Shown: piece by piece, positions 7,287 through 7,412 of the stretch
How positions within the stretch are numbered: the stretch's first letter is position 1
Layout of the letters: each line of letters starts with the position of its first letter
Source of the DNA: Bryobacterales bacterium
GTDB lineage: Bacteria > Acidobacteriota > Terriglobia > Bryobacterales > Bryobacteraceae
NCBI GenBank assembly: GCA_003132865.1
Contig: PKYZ01000215.1
Location: 12,851-20,262, forward strand
Direction: 5' to 3'
Length of the DNA: 7,412 nt
Notes under the pieces: generated by a model
Told to the model about the DNA's origin: nothing
Databases searched by the model: none
What the model saw: the letters and a program-made list of their open reading frames with translations, nothing else
Program-made: the position numbers and the translations under genes

Positions 7287-7411
7287 CAACTACCTCCGCC
7301 CCCGGCGAGAGCATGCACCCGCATGACCTCGTTGCCGCGCGGGTCGATCACTTTCACTGCGGCGCTCTTGTGCTTGCCCGCCGCGAACGGCAACGAAACT
7401 GTGCCCGAGAA
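7286..7411 (-). CDS. C-terminal end of a probable DNA methyltransferase (Mod) gene, cut by the window edge
   Basis: A minus-strand frame is open from the right edge to a TGA at 7288-7286 and encodes the last 41 residues of a larger protein. The tail includes KHKSAAVKVIDPRGNEVMRV and ends in a glycine-rich ALAGGGGS. No catalytic motif is in view. It is called Mod from context: it lies directly upstream of, and overlaps by one base with, a Res-type gene, and in this class the methyltransferase is normally the first gene. The VKVIDPRGNEVMRV segment also resembles, from memory, the C-terminal strand region of such methylases. The final Gly/Ser codons contain the ribosome binding site of the next gene, which may explain the odd tail. 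Other identities remain possible. Confidence 0.6.
   Translation of the reverse strand, partial: FSGTVSLPFAAGKHKSAAVKVIDPRGNEVMRVHALAGGGGS
7292..7297 (-). promoter_or_regulatory. Ribosome binding site (GGAGGT) of the restriction gene
   Basis: GGAGGT on the minus strand is a strong Shine-Dalgarno match, five bases before the ATG at 7286-7284 and only two bases before the alternative TTG at 7289. This decides the start in favour of the ATG. The site is embedded in the glycine codons at the end of the upstream gene, so translation of the two proteins is likely coupled. Confidence 0.75.
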
Positions 7412-7412
7412 C

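Noticed and set aside
7287..7289. TTG as the start of the Res gene
   Set aside because: The GGAGGT site is only two bases from TTG but five from the ATG at 7286, which is the better start.

Overview
The window is a GC-rich chromosomal segment, probably from a soil-type bacterium. The closest match I can suggest from memory is the Acidobacteriota (Bryobacterales / Solibacter-like), because the intergenic spacers carry hairpins built on a CAGGCCTCC(C/T)GGCCTG core that I associate with that group. This is a recollection, not a search result. Coding density is high and the genes form two blocks that point at each other.

Left block, + strand: the C-terminal part of an acetamidase/formamidase-family amidohydrolase runs in from the left edge and stops at 836. 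An 87-bp spacer follows, with two perfect hairpins (839-860 and 863-879) and a 13-bp palindrome (898-910). Then comes a complete glycogen/alpha-glucan phosphorylase of the short bacterial/archaeal type (924-3473), with its pyridoxal-phosphate lysine in place. The two genes do not look functionally linked.

Centre: a 210-bp spacer (3474-3683) between convergent genes. It holds four perfect hairpins in 110 bp, of the same family as those in the first spacer. The remaining bases (3630-3683) show no gene or recognisable site.

Right block, - strand, read from right to left: the last 41 codons of a gene that is probably the DNA methyltransferase (Mod) of a type III-like restriction-modification system; a complete 1038-residue Res protein with an SF2 helicase motor and a C-terminal PD-(D/E)xK nuclease; a DUF4258 protein; and a DUF2283 protein. 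All junctions are tight (1-nt overlap, 7-nt gap, 4-nt overlap), so this is one translationally coupled operon. Mod would protect the host DNA. Res would translocate on and cut unmodified DNA. The two small proteins form a pair often suspected of being toxin-antitoxin-like, attached here to the end of the restriction operon. That attachment is the most interesting point in the window. Otherwise the genes are recognisable families, and I see no clearly unprecedented system.
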